DNA of 64,000 bases from Rhizobium sp. CCGE531 (lineage in GTDB: Bacteria; Pseudomonadota; Alphaproteobacteria; Rhizobiales; Rhizobiaceae): assembly GCF_003627795.1 (NCBI RefSeq), contig NZ_CP032684.1:3263001-3327000 (forward strand), in the 5' to 3' direction. The notes below the pieces were generated by a model. That model ran no database searches. It saw only the letters and a list, made by a program, of their open reading frames with translations, and was not told where the DNA came from. This document shows positions 53,970 to 63,833 of this stretch, one piece after another; the first letter of the stretch is position 1, and every line of letters begins with the position of its first letter. Made by a program: the position numbers and the translations under genes.

Positions 53970-54806
53970 TCAGTTCGTGACGGGCGACCGGCGGTCGGCG
54001 GCACCCGTCATAGTCGGATCCAGTCGCGATGACGGGGCCTTCTCCTTGCTGCGGGCGTCGGCGCCGATGAACTCGCCGTTCTCGTCATAGCCGGGCTGCA
54101 CATTGCCGGTCGATTTCGGCTCCGGCAATAACGGCTTGGCATCTTGCCCTTCTTCTTTCGCCGTTGCCTTTTCTTCCGCTGCGATCGCCGCTTTCATCTT
54201 GTCCTTCTTCGCGGTCCCGCCAGCATTGTCGGCCGTCAGCGCGTTGTCGCAATCGCTATAGTCCTTCAATCCGGCAAGCGCGGCATCGATATCCTGCGGC
54301 AGCATGGTGATCTGCTCGCCGTAAAACAGGCCGGCATTGCTCGCGCCGCCGTCATAGTAGCGTGCCGTCACCGGCGCCTCGGGGCTGCCGTCGGCAAGCT
54401 TGTCCGAGTGCGGCACGTAGACCACATCCGCCCCCAGCGCCCGGCCGCGTATATCGGAGCGCAGTGTCGGTCCGTTCCTGTCGAGGACCACAACCTGAAC
54501 GAGATCCGGCTTCTGCTCCTGATACACCGCCTTGGCGACCCGGAGCGCGGTTCTGACCCGCGTCAGGCCGTCGGTCGGTTCCGTGCGGATATATTTACGC
54601 ACCCAGAAGCGATTTTCCTTGCGGATGGTAACGAGATTGACGTCCATGCACTGAAGCCCGTTGGGGGATGCGGATGCGAGGCCGAGCAATCTGTCCTTGC
54701 CGACACAAAGCGCCAAAACGCCGGAGGAGCCCACGAGAAAGGCCACTCCGCCGATCATGACGACAAACTTCCGGTGTGCCCGGAAAATGTGCAGTAAGGC
54801 GCTCAC
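53970..54806 (-). CDS. Membrane-anchored protein of unknown function
   Basis: The 278-residue protein starts at GTG 54806 (GGAG 8 bases upstream). One membrane helix near the N-terminus (FVVMIGGVAFLVGSSGVLAL) is followed by a periplasmic domain containing VNLVTIRKENRFWVRKYIRT and VVVLDRNGPTLRSDIRGRAL, and a long disordered tail rich in Lys, Glu, Pro and Asp. I do not recognise the family. The frame is open upstream to 55208, overlapping the LysR gene, but protein-like sequence begins at the GTG. It is divergent from the LysR gene. Confidence 0.65.
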   Translation of the reverse strand: MSALLHIFRAHRKFVVMIGGVAFLVGSSGVLALCVGKDRLLGLASASPNGLQCMDVNLVTIRKENRFWVRKYIRTEPTDGLTRVRTALRVAKAVYQEQKPDLVQVVVLDRNGPTLRSDIRGRALGADVVYVPHSDKLADGSPEAPVTARYYDGGASNAGLFYGEQITMLPQDIDAALAGLKDYSDCDNALTADNAGGTAKKDKMKAAIAAEEKATAKEEGQDAKPLLPEPKSTGNVQPGYDENGEFIGADARSKEKAPSSRLDPTMTGAADRRSPVTN

Positions 54807-55001
54807 GCCAACTGCTCCAGCATAGACCACTCCAAACCGACAAAGATGATCAACCCTCACGTTAGGGAGAGGGCGTTTCGGAATACTTAAAACGGGCGCA
54901 AAACTTGCAACTCTGACGGCATAGTTACCAAAAAAGGTCCAAATTTTCACAGCAATGAGGGGTGCTTGCCTTCCACGCCGCGAGCATGCTCTAACCAAAG
55001 C

Positions 55002-55910
55002 ATGGCCTTCACCCTGAGACAGCTGCAATACTTCGTCGCCGTGGCCGAACAAGGCTCCGTGACGCGCGCCGCGCAGAACCTCTCCATCTCGCAATCTTCC
55101 GTCACGGAAGCCCTCAAGGAACTCGAAGGCGATCTTGGTGTCGAGCTGTTCGAGCGTCATCCGCGCGGACTGTCCATCACCCATAATGGTCACCAGTTCC
55201 TGCGCCATGCGACGAAGATTTTAGCGACCGTTTCCGATGCGCGCACCAGCTTTTCCGGCAAGCGGAACGAGGCCGGCGGCACGCTGAACATCGGCGTGAC
55301 CTCGCTCGTCGCCGGCTATGTTCTGTCCGATCTTCTGGCCCGCTATCGCCGCGCCTGCCCCGGCGTCGAGGTCAGCGCCATCGAGGACAATGGCGGCTAT
55401 CTGGAGCATCTTCTGGTGGGCGGAGAACTCGACGTCGCCGTCATGGTCATTTCCAACCTGCGCGACCGGATGGCCCTGCAGGCCGAAATCCTCGAGACGT
55501 CGCCCTATCGCCTCTGGCTGCCGATGGGCCACCCCCTCGTCTCGGCCGATATCATCAGCGTTGCCGACATCAGCCGCGAACCGCTGATCATGCTGACCAT
55601 CGACGAGATCGAGGAGAACACCGGCAAGCTCTTGATCGCACTCGGCGCCCGCCCCCATGTCGCCTTCCGCACCCGCTCGGTCGAGGCGGTGCGCAGCCTT
55701 GTCGCCACCGGCGCGGGCGTCGCCCTCCTACCTGATCTCGTCTACCGCCCCTGGTCGCTGGAAGGCGATCGCATCGAAAGCCGCGATGTTTCCGGCTCTC
55801 TGCCGGTCGTGCAGGTCGGTATGGTCTGGCGCAAGGGATCGAGCCTTCCCCAGGCCGCGCGCGACTTCGTCGGCGTCGCCGAAAGCATGCGCTCGGGACG
55901 CCAGCGCTAG
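55002..55910 (+). CDS. LysR-family transcriptional regulator, possibly of the polyamine operon
   Basis: The 302-residue protein has the LysR DNA-binding domain at its N-terminus (MAFTLRQLQYFVAVAEQGSV and SISQSSVTEALKELEGDLG) and a co-inducer domain. I chose the ATG at 55002, since MAFTLRQLQYF matches the usual family start; a TTG 36 bases earlier is not needed. It lies 173 bases before the polyamine transporter operon on the same strand and may control it, though LysR genes are more often divergent from their targets. Confidence 0.85.
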   Translation: MAFTLRQLQYFVAVAEQGSVTRAAQNLSISQSSVTEALKELEGDLGVELFERHPRGLSITHNGHQFLRHATKILATVSDARTSFSGKRNEAGGTLNIGVTSLVAGYVLSDLLARYRRACPGVEVSAIEDNGGYLEHLLVGGELDVAVMVISNLRDRMALQAEILETSPYRLWLPMGHPLVSADIISVADISREPLIMLTIDEIEENTGKLLIALGARPHVAFRTRSVEAVRSLVATGAGVALLPDLVYRPWSLEGDRIESRDVSGSLPVVQVGMVWRKGSSLPQAARDFVGVAESMRSGRQR

Positions 55911-56083
55911 CAGGGAGCTAGTCCTTGCTCATGCGTAGGCACAGCCAGGAATCGGAAATTCCGATACTGCCTTTCTGATAAATGAATTTGCGAATGCGGC
56001 GAAAACGCGTCACCTTTTCTTCCGGGAACAAGAAGCCAGCCACTGGCTCCACAAAATCAAGGCTCAAAAACCGGGAGAGTCCG

Positions 56084-57244
56084 ATGAAGCATCTGCTGAA
56101 ATCATGCACGGCCGCATTCGCGTGCCTCAGTTTCGCAACGCAGGTCATTGCCGCCGAGCCGTTGAAGGTGCTCGGCAAGGGCGAAGGCGCCGTCAGCATC
56201 GTCGCGTGGGCCGGCTATATCGAGCGCGGCGAAAGCGACAAGAATTACGATTGGGTCACCGGCTTCGAGAAGGAAACCGGCTGCAAGGTCAGCGTCAAGA
56301 CAGCAGCGACATCGGACGAAATGGTCGCGCTGATGAACGAAGGCGGCTTCGACCTCGTGACCGCTTCCGGTGACGCTTCGCTGCGGCTCGTTGCCGGCAA
56401 GCGCGTCCAGCCGATCAATACAGATCTGATTCCGAGCTGGAAAAACCTCGACGACCGCCTGAAGAATGCTCCCTGGCATACGGTCAACGGCGTTCATTAC
56501 GGCGTGCCCTATCTCTGGGGGCCGAACGTGCTGATGTACAACACCGCCGCCTTCAAGGGTCAGGCGCCGAAGAGCTGGAACGTCGTCTTCGAAGAAATGA
56601 ACCTGCCTGATGGCAAGTCCAACAAGGGCCGCGTGCAGGCCTATGACGGCCCGATCTATATCGCCGATGCCGCCCTCTACCTCATGGCCCACAAGCCCGA
56701 GTTGGGCATCAAGGATCCCTACGAGCTTAACGAAGACCAGTACAAGGCTGCCCTCGAGCTGCTGCGCGGTCAGCGCAAGATCGTCAGCCGTTACTGGCAT
56801 GACGCGATGATCCAGACCGACGACTTCAAGAACGAGGGCGTCGTCGCCTCCGGTTCCTGGCCGTTCCAGGTCAACCTCTTGCAGTCCGACAAACAGAAGA
56901 TCGCCTCCACCTTCCCCGACGAGGGAACGACCGGCTGGGCCGATACCACCATGCTGCATGCCGACAGCGAGCATCCGAACTGCGCCTATATGTGGATGGA
57001 GCACTCGCTGCAGGCCAAGGTTCAAGGCGACGCGGCCGCCTGGTTCGGCGCCGTACCCTCGGTTCCGGCAGCCTGCAAGGGCGATGAACTCCTCACCGAC
57101 AGCGGCTGCGCTACCAACGGCTATGATCATTTCGACAAGATCAAGTTCTGGAAGACGCCTGTCGCGAAATGCAGCGCGCAGAGCGAATGCGTGCCCTATC
57201 ACCGCTGGGTTTCCGACTATATCGGCGTGATCGGCGGCCGGTAA
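56084..57244 (+). CDS. Polyamine ABC transporter solute-binding protein (YdcS-like)
   Basis: The 386-residue protein has a signal peptide (LKSCTAAFACLSFATQVIAA) and a PotD-type fold: VSIVAWAGYIERGESD, DLVTASGDASLRLV, GVPYLWGPNVLMYN and ASGSWPFQVNLLQ. Three further Cys residues in its C-terminal region (DSGCATNG, AKCSAQSECVPYHRW) could form disulfides. E. coli YdcS, the closest known relative in operon context, binds putrescine. GGGAG precedes the ATG at 56084. It is the first gene of an operon reading receptor, ATPase, two permeases and aldehyde dehydrogenase. Confidence 0.9.
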   Translation: MKHLLKSCTAAFACLSFATQVIAAEPLKVLGKGEGAVSIVAWAGYIERGESDKNYDWVTGFEKETGCKVSVKTAATSDEMVALMNEGGFDLVTASGDASLRLVAGKRVQPINTDLIPSWKNLDDRLKNAPWHTVNGVHYGVPYLWGPNVLMYNTAAFKGQAPKSWNVVFEEMNLPDGKSNKGRVQAYDGPIYIADAALYLMAHKPELGIKDPYELNEDQYKAALELLRGQRKIVSRYWHDAMIQTDDFKNEGVVASGSWPFQVNLLQSDKQKIASTFPDEGTTGWADTTMLHADSEHPNCAYMWMEHSLQAKVQGDAAAWFGAVPSVPAACKGDELLTDSGCATNGYDHFDKIKFWKTPVAKCSAQSECVPYHRWVSDYIGVIGGR

Positions 57245-57257
57245 AGTTCGCAGGGCT

Positions 57258-57411
57258 TATACCTTCTCCCCTCGGGGAGAAGGTGGCCCGAAGGGTCGGA
57301 TGAGGGGGTAGTGCGGCATCGGAAGGGTTGCTTTTCGCTTACCGCTCAAAGCCCGCCTCGCGCCCCCCTCATCCGCCCTATCGGGCACCTTCTCCCCAAG
57401 GGGAGAAGGGA
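57258..57411. repeat. Inverted pair of palindromic repeats inside the polyamine operon
   Basis: The first unit (57261-57309) reads CCTTCTCCCCTCGGGGAGAAGG..GGCCCGAAGGGTCGGATGAGG (shown in parts). The second (57364-57410) is the same family in the opposite orientation, so the two could fold into one long stem with about 55 bases between them. It lies between the receptor and ATPase genes. Confidence 0.7.
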
Positions 57412-57437
57412 AAAACCAACATTCCTGGAGCACCCCA

Positions 57438-58424
57438 ATGAACGCCGTTCGTTTCCAGCAGGTGTCGCGCCATTTCGGCCAGGTCCGCGCCGTGGACCGC
57501 GTCGATCTGGAGATCGCGCCCGGCGAATTCTTCGCCATGCTCGGCCCTTCCGGTTCCGGCAAGACCACTTGCCTGAGATTGATTGCCGGCTTCGAGCAAC
57601 CCACCGGCGGCCATATCGAGATCTTCGGCGAAACCGCCGAAGGCGTGCCGCCCTACAGGCGCAACGTCAACACGGTCTTCCAGGACTATGCCTTGTTTCC
57701 GCATCTCAACATCCTCGACAACGTCGCCTATGGGCTGATGGTCAAGGGTGTCGGCAAGAGCGAACGGCTGCGCGCCGCCGAACAGGCGCTGGAGCTGGTG
57801 AAACTGCCGGGCTATGGCGCCCGTCGCCCCGGCCAGCTCTCCGGCGGCCAGCGCCAGCGCGTGGCGCTCGCCCGCGCCCTCGTCAACAAGCCGAAGGTCC
57901 TGCTCCTCGATGAGCCGCTCGGCGCGCTGGACCTGAAATTGCGCGAGCAGATGCAGGAGGAGCTGAAGAGCCTGCAGCGCGCGCTCGGCATCACCTTCGT
58001 CTTCGTCACCCACGATCAGGGCGAAGCATTGTCGATGGCCGACCGCGTCGCCGTCTTCAACGATGGCCGCATCGTGCAGCAGGGCACACCGCACGACATC
58101 TATCAACAGCCGAAAACTCGCTTCGTTGCCGATTTCGTCGGCTCCTCCAATGTCATCGCCCCCGAAGTCATGTCGTCGCTCGGCGGCGAGCGGCGCTGGG
58201 CAAGCCTGCGCCCCGAGGCCATCCGGTTGACTGAGGAGAGCGGCGTGGCGGCCACCGTGAAAGCGACAAGCTTTCTCGGTGCCGCTACCCGCCTCTCTGT
58301 CGAGGCCAATGGCGCACGCCTGCATGTGACTGTGCCAGCCGGCCAGTCGGCACCCGATACCGGCGCTGCGGTCCGCCTCGCATGGCTGCCAGCGGATGTG
58401 CACTACATGGATGGCGCCGCATGA
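57438..58424 (+). CDS. Polyamine ABC transporter ATP-binding protein (PotA/YdcT-like)
   Basis: The 328-residue protein has Walker A GPSGSGKTTCLRLIAGF (36-52), signature LSGGQRQRVALARAL, Walker B VLLLDEPLGALD, and a C-terminal TOBE domain. The order and RRNVNTVFQDYALFPHL Q-loop block are typical for polyamine importers. It drives uptake through the two permeases that follow; its stop overlaps the first permease start by four bases (ATGA at 58421). Confidence 0.9.
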   Translation: MNAVRFQQVSRHFGQVRAVDRVDLEIAPGEFFAMLGPSGSGKTTCLRLIAGFEQPTGGHIEIFGETAEGVPPYRRNVNTVFQDYALFPHLNILDNVAYGLMVKGVGKSERLRAAEQALELVKLPGYGARRPGQLSGGQRQRVALARALVNKPKVLLLDEPLGALDLKLREQMQEELKSLQRALGITFVFVTHDQGEALSMADRVAVFNDGRIVQQGTPHDIYQQPKTRFVADFVGSSNVIAPEVMSSLGGERRWASLRPEAIRLTEESGVAATVKATSFLGAATRLSVEANGARLHVTVPAGQSAPDTGAAVRLAWLPADVHYMDGAA

Positions 58425-59395
58425 ACGCCGCCACCTTCCCCGCCTCGACGAAGCAAGCGCCGGCCTCGATCCTTCCCAGCCGCGGCGGCGTCTTCGGCCG
58501 CCTCTCCGATCTCTTCTGGCGCCGTCCGAAACTGCTGCTGTTCCTGATGCTGACGCCGCCACTACTCTGGCTCGGCATCATCTATATCGGCTCGCTGATC
58601 GCGCTTTTGCTGCAGAGCTTCTTCTCGATCGACGACTTCTCGGGAATGGTGAACTACGAATTCACGCTGTCGACCTATGCACAGCTCCTCAATACAGCCA
58701 ATTTCGACATCATCGTGCGCACGGTGGTCATGGCGGCCCTCGTCACCATCGCCTCCGCCTTCGTCGCCTTCCCGATCGGCTATTACGCCGCACGTTATGC
58801 GCAGGGCAAATGGAAGGCGCTGTTTTATCTCGGTGTCATGCTGCCGCTCTGGTCGAGCTATCTGGTCAAGGTCTATGCCTGGAAGCTGATCCTCGCCAAG
58901 GAAGGCATCCTCACCTGGATCTTCGACAAGCTGCATCTGAGCTGGCTGCTCGACGGCGTGCTCGCTCTGCCCGTCATCGGCGGCAACTCGCTCTCGGTCA
59001 GCTATATCGGCACCTTCCTCGTCTTCGTCTATATCTGGCTGCCTTACATGATCCTGCCGACGCAGGCCGCGCTCGAGCGCGTGCCGGCCAATCTGCTGGA
59101 AGCCTCGTCCGATCTCGGCGCGACGCCGAACCAGACCTTCCGTACGGTGCTGCTGCCGCTGGCATTGCCGGGTGTCGTCGCCGGCTCCATCTTCACCTTC
59201 TCGCTGACCTTGGGCGACTACATCATCCCGCAGATCATCGGTTCCTCGCGCCTCTTCATCGGCCAGGCCGTCTATGCGCAGCAGGGAACCGCCGGCAACG
59301 TGCCGCTGGCCGCAGCCTTCTCGGTGGTGCCGATCGTCATCATGGCCATCTATCTCTGGATCGCCAAAAAGCAGGGAGCTTTCGATGCGCTCTGA
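58421..59395 (+). CDS. Polyamine ABC transporter permease (PotB/YdcU-like)
   Basis: The 324-residue protein has six membrane helices and the permease EAA-loop [19 protein letters not shown], which docks to the ATPase. [18 protein letters not shown] is a typical PotB/PotH block. The ATG at 58421 overlaps the ATPase stop; an in-frame ATG 13 codons earlier lies inside the ATPase gene and was rejected. Confidence 0.9.
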   Translation: MNAATFPASTKQAPASILPSRGGVFGRLSDLFWRRPKLLLFLMLTPPLLWLGIIYIGSLIALLLQSFFSIDDFSGMVNYEFTLSTYAQLLNTANFDIIVRTVVMAALVTIASAFVAFPIGYYAARYAQGKWKALFYLGVMLPLWSSYLVKVYAWKLILAKEGILTWIFDKLHLSWLLDGVLALPVIGGNSLSVSYIGTFLVFVYIWLPYMILPTQAALERVPANLLEASSDLGATPNQTFRTVLLPLALPGVVAGSIFTFSLTLGDYIIPQIIGSSRLFIGQAVYAQQGTAGNVPLAAAFSVVPIVIMAIYLWIAKKQGAFDAL

Positions 59396-60200
59396 TCGTG
59401 GCCAGCGCGCCTCCTTCCCCTTAAAGATCGCAGCCGCAGGCGGCCTGCTCTTTCTTCACCTGCCGATCCTCCTCATCTTCGTCTATGCCTTCACGACGGA
59501 GGAAAAAAGCTATCAGTGGCCGCCGCCGGGCCTCACCCTGCAATGGTTCGGCATCGCCTGGAACAGGCCCGATGTCTGGTCGGCGCTGGCGCTTTCGGTG
59601 CAGGTCGCGACCATCGCAACGATCATCGCGCTCTTGCTCGGCACGCTCTGCGCCGCCGCCGTCAGCCAGACGAAGTTCTTCGGCCGCGAGGCAATCTCGC
59701 TGCTGGTCATCTTGCCGATCGCGCTGCCCGGCATCATCACCGGTATCGCATTGCGCTCCGCCTTCAGCCTGTTCGACATTCCATTCTCAGTCTGGACCAT
59801 CGTTCTCGGCCATGCGACCTTCTGCGTCGTCGTTGTCTATAACAATGCCGTCGCCCGTTTCCGCCGTACCTCCGGTTCGCTGATCGAGGCGTCGATGGAT
59901 CTCGGCGCCGATGGTTTCCAGACTTTCCGCCATATTGTCCTGCCGAATATCGGCACGGCGCTGCTTGCCGGCGGCATGCTCGCCTTCGCGCTCTCCTTCG
60001 ACGAAGTCATCGTCACCACCTTCACCGGCGGCCAGCAGATGACCTTGCCGATCTGGATGCTGGAAGAACTCATACGCCCACGCCAACGACCGGTGACCAA
60101 CGTCGTCGCCATGGTCGTGGTGCTTGTCACCTTCCTGCCGATCCTGGCAGCCTACTATCTTACCCGCGACGGCGACCAGATCGCCGGCGGCGGTAAATGA
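59385..60200 (+). CDS. Polyamine ABC transporter permease (PotC/YdcV-like)
   Basis: The 271-residue protein has six membrane helices and the EAA loop [19 protein letters not shown]. It also has [17 protein letters not shown] PotC sequence ([17 protein letters not shown]). The ATG at 59385 (AGGGAG upstream) overlaps the PotB-like stop by 11 bases. It completes the transporter with the receptor, ATPase and first permease. Confidence 0.9.
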   Translation: MRSDRGQRASFPLKIAAAGGLLFLHLPILLIFVYAFTTEEKSYQWPPPGLTLQWFGIAWNRPDVWSALALSVQVATIATIIALLLGTLCAAAVSQTKFFGREAISLLVILPIALPGIITGIALRSAFSLFDIPFSVWTIVLGHATFCVVVVYNNAVARFRRTSGSLIEASMDLGADGFQTFRHIVLPNIGTALLAGGMLAFALSFDEVIVTTFTGGQQMTLPIWMLEELIRPRQRPVTNVVAMVVVLVTFLPILAAYYLTRDGDQIAGGGK

Positions 60201-60213
60201 AAGGGAGATAAAT

Positions 60214-61641
60214 ATGGATACCCAGATGCTGATCGGCTCCCGCTTCGAAGCCGGCACGGAAACGGAAGAACGCGTGCTGAACCCGAAGACGGGCGAGACG
60301 GTGCTCAACCTGCCTGAGGCGTCGCTCGGCCAGATCGATGCCGCCGTCGACGCCGCCGAAAAGGCTTTCACGAGCTGGTCGCAGACGACACCGAGCCAGC
60401 GCTCGGCCTATCTCCTCAAGATCGCCGACGCCATCGAGCGGGATGCCGAAGGTTTTGCAACGCTCGAGGCGCTGAACTGCGGCAAACCGATCAACGCCGT
60501 GCTCAATGACGAAATTCCGGCGATCGTTGACTGCTACCGCTTCTTCGCCGGCGCGGTGCGCAATCTGCATGGCCCGGTCGCCGGCGAATATCTGCCCGGC
60601 CATACCTCGATGATCCGCCGCGATCCGATCGGCATCGTCGGCTCGATCGCACCGTGGAACTATCCGCTGATGATGATGGCCTGGAAACTGGCGCCGGCCA
60701 TTGCCGGCGGCAACACCGTTGTCTTCAAGCCCTCCGAGCAGACACCGCTGACGGCGCTGAAGATGGCAAAGCTGCTGGCGGATATCCTTCCCGAGGGCGT
60801 CGTCAACGTCATCCTCGGCCGCGGCGAAAGCGTCGGCAATGCGCTGATCAACCATGCCAAGATCAGCATGGTCTCCATCACCGGCGATGTCGCCACTGGC
60901 AAGAAAGTGCTGCAGGCAGCCGCCAAGACCGTGAAGCGCACGCATCTGGAACTCGGTGGCAAGGCTCCCGTCATCATCTTCGACGACGCCGATATCGACG
61001 CCGTCGTCGCCGGCATCCGCACCTTCGGCTATTACAATGCCGGCCAGGACTGCACCGCCGCCTGCCGCATCTATGCCGACGCGAAGGTTTACGACAATTT
61101 CGTAGCCGACCTGACCTCCGCCGTATCAAGCATCAAGTTCAACCTGGCCGACGACACGGAGAACGAGATCGGGCCGCTGATCTCCAAGCGCCAGCGCGAT
61201 CGCGTTGAAAGCTTCGTGACCCGCGCCGCCGAGCACAAGCACATGGAAATCACCACCGGCGGCAGGATCTCCGGCGAACGCGGCTTCTTCTATGCGCCGA
61301 CCATCGTTGCCGGCGCCACACAGGATGACGAGATCGTCCGCCGCGAGGTCTTCGGCCCTGTCGTCTCGGTGACGCGCTTCACCAATGCCGACGATGCTGT
61401 TACCTGGGCCAATGACAGCGACTACGGCCTCGCCTCCTCGGTCTGGACCAAGGATATCAGCCGCGGCATGCAGACCGCCGCACGGCTGCAATATGGCTGC
61501 ACCTGGATCAACACCCATTTTATGCTGGTCAACGAGATGCCGCATGGCGGCCTGAAGCAGTCCGGTTATGGCAAGGATATGTCAGTCTACGCTATCGAAG
61601 ATTATACGGCCGTCCGGCATGTGATGATCAATCATGGGTGA
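60214..61641 (+). CDS. Gamma-aminobutyraldehyde dehydrogenase (YdcW/PatD-like)
   Basis: The 475-residue NAD-dependent enzyme oxidises an aminoaldehyde, probably 4-aminobutyraldehyde from putrescine, to GABA. Asn149 lies in APWNYPLMM, the general base Glu246 in [10 protein letters not shown] and the catalytic Cys280 in AGQDCTAAC. Its place as last gene of a polyamine transporter operon mirrors ydcSTUVW in E. coli. The start at 60214 has AAGGGAG upstream. The gene ends close to a large inverted repeat that may terminate the operon. Confidence 0.9.
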   Translation: MDTQMLIGSRFEAGTETEERVLNPKTGETVLNLPEASLGQIDAAVDAAEKAFTSWSQTTPSQRSAYLLKIADAIERDAEGFATLEALNCGKPINAVLNDEIPAIVDCYRFFAGAVRNLHGPVAGEYLPGHTSMIRRDPIGIVGSIAPWNYPLMMMAWKLAPAIAGGNTVVFKPSEQTPLTALKMAKLLADILPEGVVNVILGRGESVGNALINHAKISMVSITGDVATGKKVLQAAAKTVKRTHLELGGKAPVIIFDDADIDAVVAGIRTFGYYNAGQDCTAACRIYADAKVYDNFVADLTSAVSSIKFNLADDTENEIGPLISKRQRDRVESFVTRAAEHKHMEITTGGRISGERGFFYAPTIVAGATQDDEIVRREVFGPVVSVTRFTNADDAVTWANDSDYGLASSVWTKDISRGMQTAARLQYGCTWINTHFMLVNEMPHGGLKQSGYGKDMSVYAIEDYTAVRHVMINHG

Positions 61642-61688
61642 GAGGGGTTGGGGGTAAAACAAACACCCTCTATGTTTGCCGTACCACT

Positions 61689-61885
61689 GTACCCCCCTCT
61701 GTCACTGTCGTGACATCTCCCCCACAAGGGGGGGAGATCGTTGGGAGCATGTCGCCTGCTCTGTAAAAAACAATGAGCCTCGAATTCAACAGACGCAATG
61801 TTGGTTTGGATGCGAGAGGTCGCTGCGCATTACCAATCTCCCCCCCTTGTGGGGGAGATGTCACGACAGTGACAGAGGGGGGTCC
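61689..61885. repeat. Long inverted repeat, possible MITE-like element or terminator
   Basis: ACCCCCCTCTGTCACTGTCG and the adjoining TGACATCTCCCCCACAAGG (61689-61736) recur inverted at 61838-61885, nearly identical over about 47 bases. About 100 bases separate the arms. No transposase or target-site duplication is evident. It fills most of the 366-base gap after the aldehyde dehydrogenase gene. Confidence 0.75.
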
Positions 61886-62007
61886 CGCACTCCCCACAGA
61901 CTCCCAGGCACCTGCCAAAGCCACGATACTTCCATAACCAAAACACCTTCGGAACAATTCACCCTCCTTCCGCGTCTTTAAGGAATACAACGCAGAGGAG
62001 ATTGCTA

Positions 62008-62181
62008 ATGCTGAAATGGGCTCTCATTTTCTTTGTGATTTCGCTGATCAGCGGCTTTTTTGGCTTTTCCGGAGTATCGGCGGCAACCGCAACCATTGCG
62101 CGCGTTCTCTTCGCCATCTTCCTGATCATCTTCCTGGTGTTCCTTATCCTGGCCGTCATGGCCGGCAACGCCGTCGTCTGA
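62008..62181 (+). CDS. DUF1328 small membrane protein
   Basis: This 57-residue protein ([20 protein letters not shown], then [20 protein letters not shown]) has two membrane helices and matches the DUF1328 small-protein family, whose function is unknown but which is widespread in Proteobacteria. GAGGAG stands 6-7 bases before the ATG. It is a separate gene downstream of the inverted repeat. Confidence 0.8.
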   Translation: MLKWALIFFVISLISGFFGFSGVSAATATIARVLFAIFLIIFLVFLILAVMAGNAVV

Positions 62182-62214
62182 CCATACAAGCCACGACTGT
62201 CGAAGGGGGCGGGC

Positions 62215-62889
62215 CTAGATCAGGCTCGCCCCGACGTTTATGGCAAGCGCCAGGATGGTCGTGTTGAACAGGAATGACAGAATGGCATGCAGAAGCACCA
62301 GCTTACGCATGCCGACCGTGGAAACGCCGATATCGGCCGTCTGCGCGGCAACGCCGATGGTGAAGGAGAAATAGAGGAAATCCCAATAGATCGGCTCCTC
62401 CACCGGCTCGGCGAATTTGAGCCCTTCTCCCTTGCCCGGATTGCTATGAAATTTATGCGCATAATGGATCGTGAACAGGGTGTGCAGGAATGTCCATGAA
62501 ATCAGGATGGTCACGATTGCCGTCATCACGCGGAAGAAGGCAACTTCGGGCGATGCATCCTTGATGCCGATGAGATCGAGCGCAATGCCGCCGACGCTGG
62601 CGATCGCCGCCGCGATCGATAGGAACAGCAGCAAGCCATCCGAAAAATCGAGGTCGGCCGAGCGCTCGCGGATGCGAAGCGCATTGGCCGTCAGCATCCG
62701 ATAGAGGCTGTAGGCAATGAAGACGACGGCGGTCGTATCCCAGGCGATCAGCAGGTTGCCGGCATTGAAAGCACGCGATGTCAGAAGCAGGAAGACGGCA
62801 ATACCGGCAAGCACGGAAATCAGGATGACATGGTGCTTGCGCCACAGCACGAGACCTCTGGAACGATGCAAAAGTCCGTTCGCATCCAT
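62215..62889 (-). CDS. DUF1345 membrane protein
   Basis: The 224-residue protein has five hydrophobic helices and family blocks WDTTAVVFIAYSLYRML, YWDFLYFSFTIGVAAQTADI and HAILSFLFNTTILALAINV, which place it in DUF1345, a predicted membrane family without known function. I chose the ATG at 62889 because GGAGA precedes it; the frame extends 19 codons upstream without support. It is convergent with the DUF1328 gene. Confidence 0.8.
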   Translation of the reverse strand: MDANGLLHRSRGLVLWRKHHVILISVLAGIAVFLLLTSRAFNAGNLLIAWDTTAVVFIAYSLYRMLTANALRIRERSADLDFSDGLLLFLSIAAAIASVGGIALDLIGIKDASPEVAFFRVMTAIVTILISWTFLHTLFTIHYAHKFHSNPGKGEGLKFAEPVEEPIYWDFLYFSFTIGVAAQTADIGVSTVGMRKLVLLHAILSFLFNTTILALAINVGASLI

Positions 62890-62946
62890 GCCGCTCTCCT
62901 GATCGCAAATCGCCGTTACAAACCGATTCGCAAACGAGAGTGGCAA

Positions 62947-62977
62947 ATAAAAGGAGGCCTCGCAACACGAAGCCTCC
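62947..62977 (-). terminator. Rho-independent terminator of the short-chain dehydrogenase gene
   Basis: On the reverse strand GGAGGCTTCG and CGAGGCCTCC pair over 10 bases (one mismatch) around a 5-base loop, followed by TTTTATTT. It lies about 19 bases after the dehydrogenase stop. Confidence 0.75.
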
Positions 62978-62995
62978 GATGGTGGAAATGAAGCC

Positions 62996-63727
62996 TCAGC
63001 CTGTCCAGCCGCCGTCGATGACGTGGGTCTGGCCTGTCGTGAAGCCCGCCTCGTCGCCGGCCAGATAGGTCACCAGGGCGGCGATCTCCTCTGCGGTCGC
63101 GATACGGCCCATCGGCTGACGGGCAATGAAATCCTTCATCGCCTTGTCGTAATCGCCGGTCGCCCGCAGCCGCTCATGCAGCGACGGGCTGTCGACGGTA
63201 CCCGGGCAAATGGCGTTAGCGCGGATGCCCTTGGAAACGAAATCGGCGGCGATCGATTTGGTCAGCCCGATGACGGCAGCCTTGGAGGCACAATAGGCGA
63301 AACGGTTGGGCACGCCCTTCACGCTGGAAGCGACCGAGGCCATGTTGACGATCGAGCCCTTGCCCTTCTCCAACATGCCCGGCAGGAAGGTGCGGCAGGT
63401 CGTGTACATCGCCTTGGCATTGAGGTTGAAGGAGAAATCCCAGTCCTTTTCCTCGCAGTCAAGGATCGTGCCGGAATGCACGAAACCGGCGCAGTTGAAG
63501 AGCACGTCGATCGGGCCGACCTCTTCCGAGAAAGCCTTGACGGCGGCGCCGTCGAGCACGTTCAGAACATGCTTGCTGGCACCCTCCAGCGTCGAGAGCG
63601 TTTGCTCGTTGATGTCGGTGGCGTAGACATGCGCGCCAAGCGAGATGAAGCGCTCAGCCGTTGCCCGGCCGATGCCCTGCCCCGCCGCCGTGATGACGAC
63701 CTTCTTGCCTTCCAACCCGTGACCCAT
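62996..63727 (-). CDS. Short-chain dehydrogenase/reductase
   Basis: The 243-residue NAD(P)-dependent enzyme has the cofactor motif TAAGQGIG (13-20), FNCAG at 77-81, and catalytic Tyr145 and Lys149 in AYCASKAAV. It resembles the DHRS6/type 2 3-hydroxybutyrate and 2-keto-3-deoxy-fuconate dehydrogenase branch of the family (SVKGVPNRFAYCASKAAVIG). The upstream neighbour is the end of a solute-binding protein gene on the same strand, so it may follow a sugar transporter operon. Confidence 0.85.
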   Translation of the reverse strand: MGHGLEGKKVVITAAGQGIGRATAERFISLGAHVYATDINEQTLSTLEGASKHVLNVLDGAAVKAFSEEVGPIDVLFNCAGFVHSGTILDCEEKDWDFSFNLNAKAMYTTCRTFLPGMLEKGKGSIVNMASVASSVKGVPNRFAYCASKAAVIGLTKSIAADFVSKGIRANAICPGTVDSPSLHERLRATGDYDKAMKDFIARQPMGRIATAEEIAALVTYLAGDEAGFTTGQTHVIDGGWTG

Positions 63728-63833
63728 AATCCTGATCCTTTCCTCGGGACTATGATCTCATCCATTCCGCCGGCCGCGTAGCCGGCGCCTCAGACAAGAT
63801 CATGCAATAACAATCAGTTGGCGCAGCCTCTCG

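Noticed and set aside
61642..62007. Coding sequence in the inverted-repeat region
   Set aside because: The open frames arise from the repeat arms, with no protein signature.
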